This document shows, piece after piece, positions 30,670-34,680 of a DNA stretch of 34,680 bases. The stretch is from Sedimentisphaerales bacterium. GTDB taxonomy: Bacteria; Planctomycetota; Phycisphaerae; Sedimentisphaerales; Anaerobacaceae. The position numbers and the translations under genes were made by a program. Where the stretch lies: the NCBI GenBank assembly GCA_028277585.1, contig JANQFY010000088.1, positions 1-34,680 of the forward strand, given 5' to 3'. How positions within the stretch are numbered: position 1 is the first letter of the stretch; each line of letters starts with the position of its first letter. Below the pieces are notes generated by a model, which ran no database searches, was not told the DNA's origin, and saw only the letters and a list, made by a program, of their open reading frames with translations.

Positions 30670-33621
30670 ATGTGCAGACGACTGTGTACCTTGGCAACAA
30701 GCGTTCTCGTGCTCGGCTCCGTTCTAGTCGGGGTCGCACCAGCCGGCGATCCTACGCTGGTGGGCTGGTGGAAGTGTGATGACGGGGCCGGAACCGTCGC
30801 CCGCGACTCCAGCGATTATGGCAACGACGGCGCATTCAACGGCGATCCTCAGTGGGTGGAGGGCTATTTCGGCGGCGCCATCGAATTTGATGGATCGGGC
30901 GACTACCTCGATTGCGGGGACGATCCGAGTCTGGACCTGACCACATGGACGATCACTTTCTGGCTCAACCTTAACGAGAACAAGAACTACAATGGGTATA
31001 TCGTCAAGGGCCTCGATGCGGCTGAGAACTTCGAAGTCCTGACGTATGGAGCGGGCAATTTCCACTTTCCCATCCTGTTTGAGGACGGCGGCCGGGGTTT
31101 CTCCAATACCGAGAACGGAGTCTCCATCGTTGGCGAGTGGTCGCACTACACCTACACCTACGACGCATCGGAGGGCCGGCGGTTCTACAAGGACGGCGTC
31201 CTGATCTTCGAGGACACCGAATCGAGGGTTCCCCAGACCAGCGACGAACCGTTGATCATCGGCAATGAAGGCGGCACGGACCGCTTCGTCCCCGGCGTCA
31301 TGGACGACATTCGTATCTACAACCGCGTCCTGACGGCCGAGGAACTGGCCGACGTACTGCTGGGGAAAGGGCCCGGTTCGGGGCTGGCTGCCGGCCCGAA
31401 TCCTGAGAATGAAGCGACGGATGTGCCGCGCGACGTCCCCCTGTCCTGGGAAGCAGGTGAGTTTGCCGTCACGCACGACGTGTATCTGGGAACCGTCTTC
31501 GAGGATGTCAACGAGGCCAGTCGTACCGATGACAGAGGCATGCTCATCAGCCAGGGTCAGACGACTACGACGATCGATCCCGAGGGCGTTTTCGAGTATG
31601 GTCAGACCTATTACTGGCGTGTTGATGAGGTCAACGGCGCGCCCGACAACACGATCTTCAAGGGCGAGACCTGGAGCTTCACCGTCGAGCCGCTGGGCTA
31701 CCCAATTGAGAACGTCGTCGCCACGAGCAATGGCGTCCCCCAAGCCGGCGCCGATCCAGTCAATGCGGTTAACGGCTCCGGGCTTAACGAGAACGACGAG
31801 CATTCGATCAACAGTACGGACATGTGGCTGGTCGCCTCGACGGGGGATGAGCCGCTGTTCATCCAATTCGAGTTCGATGGCGTTTACAAGCTGCACGAAA
31901 TGCTCGTCTGGAACTACAACGTCGCGTTCGAGCTATTGCTCGGCTTCGGGCTCAAGGATGTCACAATCGAGTATTCGGAGAACGGCGCCGACTGGATGGC
32001 GCTGGGTGACGTGACGCTCAATCAGGGTGCGGCCAACGCCGCGTACACCGCCAACACGATAGTCGACTTCGGCGGCGTCGCGGCCCAGCATGTCCGGCTC
32101 ACCGTCAACAGCGGTTACGGGATGATGGGGCAGTTCGGGCTCAGCGAAGTCCGCTTCCTTTACGTCCCGGTCCAGGCCCGCGAGCCGCAGCCGGAAGACG
32201 GCGCTGTGGATGTCGGCGCCAATGCCGACCTGAGTTGGCGGGCCGGGCGCGAAGGCGTCTCGCATGAGGTCCACCTCGGCGCCGATCCTGACGCGCTGGA
32301 ACTTCTCGACACAGTCAGCACAACCACCGTCGATCCCGGCGCTTTGGACCTGGCGGCAACGTACTACTGGCGGATCGATGAGGTCAACGACGCCGAGGCG
32401 ATCAGTACGTGGGAAGGCAAGGTCTGGAACTTCTCGACGGAGACCTATATCGTCGTCGAGGGCTTCGAGAGCTACGATGATGAGGAGAATCGCATCTATC
32501 AGACCTGGGTCGATGGCTATGGCGTCGACGGCAACGGTTCCCAGGTCGGGCACCTCGAGTCGCCGTTCGCTGAGCAAACGATTGTCAGGAGCGGCGCACA
32601 ATCAATGCCGTTGTTCTTCGACAGCACGGGCGGCACCGCCCTCTCAGAGGCCGAGCGGTCGCTGGATGTCCCAATGGACTGGACGGCCCATGGCGTCAAA
32701 TCGCTGTCCCTGGCGTTTGCCGGCGACGCGACCAACACGCCCGGCCAACTGTACGTCAAGGTCAACGGCACGAAAGTTCTCTATGACGGCGCGATGGCCG
32801 ATCTGCAGGTTTCCGGATGGCTGGCCTGGACGATCGACTTGGCCGCGCTGGGCAACGTGAGCAACGTCACGACCCTGACGATCGGCATCGAAGGCGCCGG
32901 CGCCCAGGGCGTGCTGTACGTCGATGACATCCGACTGTACCCGCTGGAGAGTGAGATGATCGAACCGGCCGAGCCCGATGCGGCCGGCCTGGTCGCCCAC
33001 TACCCGCTCGACGCCGACTTCCAGGACGCCAGCGGTAACGGCAACCACGCGGCGCCCGTCGGCGACGTGGTCATCACCAATGATCCGGCCCAAGGCGGGG
33101 TCGCCAGTTTCGACGGGCTCGGCGATGGCCTGCAAGTGCCGGCCCTTGACGGTGGGACCGCTGCCGAGATGACCATCTCTCTATGGATGAATACGGACAT
33201 CGCCTGGAGCAGTGGGTTCTTCGCGGTCTATCACAACGACGGCTGGGATGCCGGCGACATCCACATGCACATCAGCGGGGGCGGCTACTTCACCGCCGGC
33301 GTCAACGGCCTGTCCGGCGGAGACCTGGCGAGCGGAACGATGCCCGTGATCGACGAATGGTACAACGTCACGGTAACGATTTCGACCGCCGAGACGGCTC
33401 TCTATATCAATGGAGTCCAGGAGGCCCTGCGGATTCCGACCGCGGCCCCGGAGACTTTCAACCTGGGCGAGGGCCATCTCGGCGCCTGGCTCAACGGCGC
33501 GAACATCGAGCGTGCGCTGACCGGCCAGATCGACGAGGTGCGTTTCTACAATCGCGCCCTGTCCTACGGCGAGGTCATGAGCCTGGCCGGCCGCACGACG
33601 CCGCTCTACAGGGCTTTCTGA
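30670..33621 (+). CDS. Large secreted LamG/discoidin multidomain protein
   Basis: A 983-residue exported protein built for carbohydrate or surface binding. Domain order by residue: signal peptide 1-26; a first LamG/concanavalin-like domain about 30-235 (GWWKCDDGAG to GVMDDIRIYNR); an Ig/Fn3-like linker with TYYWRVDEVN about 240-345; an F5/8 type C (discoidin-like) domain about 348-500 (IENVVATSNG to AQHVRLTVNSGYG); a second Fn3-like linker with TYYWRIDEVND about 505-595; a jelly-roll-like domain about 596-765 (VEGFESYDDEENRIYQTWVD to YVDDIRLYP); a second LamG domain 775-980 (GLVAHYPLDADFQDASGNGNHA to IDEVRFYNRAL). There is no catalytic domain or C-terminal sorting signal. Such proteins are hallmarks of glycan-degrading Phycisphaerae. 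ATG 30670 has GGAGG upstream; a terminator follows the gene. Confidence 0.93.
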   Translation: MCRRLCTLATSVLVLGSVLVGVAPAGDPTLVGWWKCDDGAGTVARDSSDYGNDGAFNGDPQWVEGYFGGAIEFDGSGDYLDCGDDPSLDLTTWTITFWLNLNENKNYNGYIVKGLDAAENFEVLTYGAGNFHFPILFEDGGRGFSNTENGVSIVGEWSHYTYTYDASEGRRFYKDGVLIFEDTESRVPQTSDEPLIIGNEGGTDRFVPGVMDDIRIYNRVLTAEELADVLLGKGPGSGLAAGPNPENEATDVPRDVPLSWEAGEFAVTHDVYLGTVFEDVNEASRTDDRGMLISQGQTTTTIDPEGVFEYGQTYYWRVDEVNGAPDNTIFKGETWSFTVEPLGYPIENVVATSNGVPQAGADPVNAVNGSGLNENDEHSINSTDMWLVASTGDEPLFIQFEFDGVYKLHEMLVWNYNVAFELLLGFGLKDVTIEYSENGADWMALGDVTLNQGAANAAYTANTIVDFGGVAAQHVRLTVNSGYGMMGQFGLSEVRFLYVPVQAREPQPEDGAVDVGANADLSWRAGREGVSHEVHLGADPDALELLDTVSTTTVDPGALDLAATYYWRIDEVNDAEAISTWEGKVWNFSTETYIVVEGFESYDDEENRIYQTWVDGYGVDGNGSQVGHLESPFAEQTIVRSGAQSMPLFFDSTGGTALSEAERSLDVPMDWTAHGVKSLSLAFAGDATNTPGQLYVKVNGTKVLYDGAMADLQVSGWLAWTIDLAALGNVSNVTTLTIGIEGAGAQGVLYVDDIRLYPLESEMIEPAEPDAAGLVAHYPLDADFQDASGNGNHAAPVGDVVITNDPAQGGVASFDGLGDGLQVPALDGGTAAEMTISLWMNTDIAWSSGFFAVYHNDGWDAGDIHMHISGGGYFTAGVNGLSGGDLASGTMPVIDEWYNVTVTISTAETALYINGVQEALRIPTAAPETFNLGEGHLGAWLNGANIERALTGQIDEVRFYNRALSYGEVMSLAGRTTPLYRAF

Positions 33622-33680
33622 ACGAGTCGTAGATTGCACTAGCGCACATCCGAGGTTCAGGATGCTGCAAGAAGCTCCCC

Positions 33681-33716
33681 AAGGGGCTGTAGGCCTTACC
33701 TGCAGCCCCTTTCTCA
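33681..33716 (+). terminator. Rho-independent terminator of the LamG gene
   Basis: A 13-bp stem (33681-33693 with 33699-33711, one G-U pair) with a 5-base loop (CCTTA) and a TTTCT tract, 60 bases after the stop codon at 33621. Confidence 0.85.
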
Positions 33717-33813
33717 TCTCCACCTCCTCAGTATTCCCGGCTGAATGAGCCGCTCCTCCATGGGACGGCCGGGCATGTGATGTACTTTTCTTCATTTTTT
33801 TCTATTTCGCCCC

Positions 33814-33859
33814 TTGGCGCCTTACGACACTTGTAGTATTATGAGCTACAGTTGTAGTA
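33814..33859 (+). promoter_or_regulatory. BlaI-type promoter and operator
   Basis: TTGGCG (33814-33819), a 17-base spacer and TATTAT (33837-33842). TTGTAGTA occurs twice, at 33831-33838 and 33852-33859, 21 bases apart, and the second forms the dyad CTACA-GT-TGTAG (33846-33857). TACA/TGTA half-sites are the known target of BlaI/MecI repressors. Their overlap with the -10 and the start of transcription predicts autorepression. Confidence 0.7.
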
Positions 33860-33872
33860 AGGAGAAACGCCT

Positions 33873-34247
33873 ATGAAGCTAACGAATTCCGAGTGGCAAC
33901 TGATGAACTGCCTGTGGGAGCGGCATCCGGCGACGGCGCGAGGGATTGCCGAACGGCTCCCCGAAGACATCAAGTGGGCCTACACGACCATCCGCACGCT
34001 GCTGGCTCGACTGGCCGAGAAAGGCGCGATTCGCGAGTACAAGGAAGGCAATACCAGCTTGTACGAGCCGATCCTGACCCGCGACAACGCCCGGCGCAGC
34101 GCGCTCAAGACCCTGGTCAACCAGGCGTTCGATGGCGCGTACGGCCCCTTGATGCATTTTCTGGTCAACGACAAACGCCTCAGCAACGAGCAACGGGAAG
34201 CGCTGACCAAGGTCCTTGAAGACCAATCAGAGACGAAGGGAGAATGA
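33873..34247 (+). CDS. BlaI/MecI-family transcriptional repressor
   Basis: A 124-residue repressor of normal family length. The winged helix covers residues 1-75: LTNSEWQLMNCLWERHPATARGIAERL, WAYTTIRTLLARLAEKGAIREYKEGNTSLYEPIL, in which TTIRTLLARL is the recognition helix. The C-terminal part forms the dimer and carries the site that the partner protease usually cleaves. AAGGAG precedes ATG 33873. The membrane metalloprotease-sensor gene follows after four bases, and an operator lies upstream. In Planctomycetota such pairs are numerous and mostly not linked to beta-lactam resistance; no beta-lactamase gene is visible here. Confidence 0.95.
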   Translation: MKLTNSEWQLMNCLWERHPATARGIAERLPEDIKWAYTTIRTLLARLAEKGAIREYKEGNTSLYEPILTRDNARRSALKTLVNQAFDGAYGPLMHFLVNDKRLSNEQREALTKVLEDQSETKGE

Positions 34248-34251
34248 GGAA

Positions 34252-34680
34252 ATGAGCGAAGCGATCAATCATTACGCGGGCCTGTGGTGGAACTGGCAAT
34301 GGGCAATGCTCTGGCAGACGGCGCTCCTGGTCGCCGTCGTCGCGCTTCTCGACCGGCTGGTGCGCAAGTGGGCGTGGCCCCAACTGCGCTACGCCCTTTG
34401 GCTGTTGATTCTCGTCAAACTGGTGCTCCCCCCGACGTTGACCTCGCCGGTGAGCGTCACCTCGACCGTCCCGGCCCTGGCGCAGGAGGCCGCAGTCATG
34501 CATGTTGCGGTTCCTCCGACGGCAGATCAGACCGTCAGGGTTGCGCCCTCGACACCGATGGTGGCAAAACCGACCGTCACAGAGGCTCAGCCGGCGCCGG
34601 TCCTCACATCGGCGCCAATCAAGCTGGAAACCACGGCGCCCCCCCTTTCCTGGCGTGCCTGCGCCATGGGTGTATGGCTG
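34252..34680 (+). CDS. BlaR1/MecR1-family M56 sensor protease, N-terminal part (cut by window end)
   Basis: The 143 visible codons encode the start of a membrane protein. Two hydrophobic segments (WAMLWQTALLVAVVALL and ALWLLILVKLVLPP) are joined by a short basic loop (RLVRKWAWPQLRY), the typical beginning of M56 proteases of the BlaR1 type. A Pro/Thr/Val-rich extracytoplasmic stretch follows, and a further segment begins at the edge. The metalloprotease HExxH motif would lie outside the window. The start ATG 34252 has GAGGAA upstream and lies four bases after the repressor stop. The pair forms a signal-transduction unit in which the protease inactivates the repressor. Confidence 0.88.
   Translation, partial: MSEAINHYAGLWWNWQWAMLWQTALLVAVVALLDRLVRKWAWPQLRYALWLLILVKLVLPPTLTSPVSVTSTVPALAQEAAVMHVAVPPTADQTVRVAPSTPMVAKPTVTEAQPAPVLTSAPIKLETTAPPLSWRACAMGVWL

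Noticed and set aside
1-34680. tRNA, rRNA, CRISPR array, intact transposase or phage genes
   Set aside because: No cloverleaf-like segment with a TTCGA loop, no regular direct-repeat array and no transposase or phage motif was found by reading both strands.

Overview
The window looks like a chromosomal segment of a Planctomycetota bacterium, most likely class Phycisphaerae (Sedimentisphaerales-like) with an anaerobic lifestyle. The reasons are several Tat-exported S1 sulfatases next to a radical-SAM sulfatase maturase, a prepilin-like protein with the [12 protein letters not shown] head and a DW/W-rich tail, a large LamG/discoidin multidomain secreted protein, a GLUG-repeat protein, moderately high GC content and many secreted or lipoprotein gene products. 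The taxonomic call is inference from gene content. No rRNA, tRNA, CRISPR array or intact insertion sequence was seen.

Layout. 1-438 (-) is the 5' part of a sulfatase that runs off the window. 785-3173 (+) is a two-gene unit of a secreted clan GH-A glycosidase-like protein and a Tat sulfatase. 3765-5330 (+) is a compact operon of two overlapping lipoprotein genes and one small gene, all of unknown function. 5523-8614 (-) pairs a GLUG-repeat surface protein with a secreted HExxH protein that resembles peptidase family M91 (NleD type). 8763-15825 (-) is a five-gene polysaccharide-degradation operon. In order of transcription it encodes a GH39/GH5-like glycosidase, an iduronate-sulfatase-like sulfatase, a heparinase II/III-type lyase, an anaerobic sulfatase-maturing radical SAM enzyme and an exported sugar isomerase/epimerase-like TIM barrel. 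The coupling of lyase, sulfatase and maturase points to a sulfated, uronate-containing polysaccharide.

15926-18611 (-) is read here as one decayed gene for a secreted PEP-utiliser/PPDK-like protein. It is split by an in-frame TAG and by an out-of-frame deletion. 18763-20667 (-) is a secreted FAD-dependent oxidoreductase. 20789-23569 (-) holds housekeeping genes (cca, rsmD), a Dabb lipoprotein and a small basic protein. 23890-26528 holds a nucleoside deaminase (+), a prepilin-like protein whose leader region contains a dispersed palindromic repeat (-), a pterin-4a-carbinolamine dehydratase (+) and a membrane-anchored rhodanese (-).

26704-27556 (+) is the most unusual locus. A MerR-type promoter with a 19-bp spacer precedes a 59-residue protein that is a free-standing copy of the C-terminal domain of the MerR-family regulator encoded immediately downstream; a strong RNA hairpin lies between the two genes. 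After it come a Cys-rich zinc-ribbon-like protein (-), a DUF4056 lipoprotein (-), a thioredoxin-like protein with an LTxxQ-like helical N-terminus (-), the 983-residue LamG protein with a structured leader and a strong terminator (+), and a BlaI/BlaR1-type regulator-sensor pair (+) that runs off the right edge.

Small GC-rich hairpin repeats are scattered between genes (near 605, 22604 and 24502), and a second family lies at 25400. These resemble the dispersed intergenic palindromes common in large environmental genomes.
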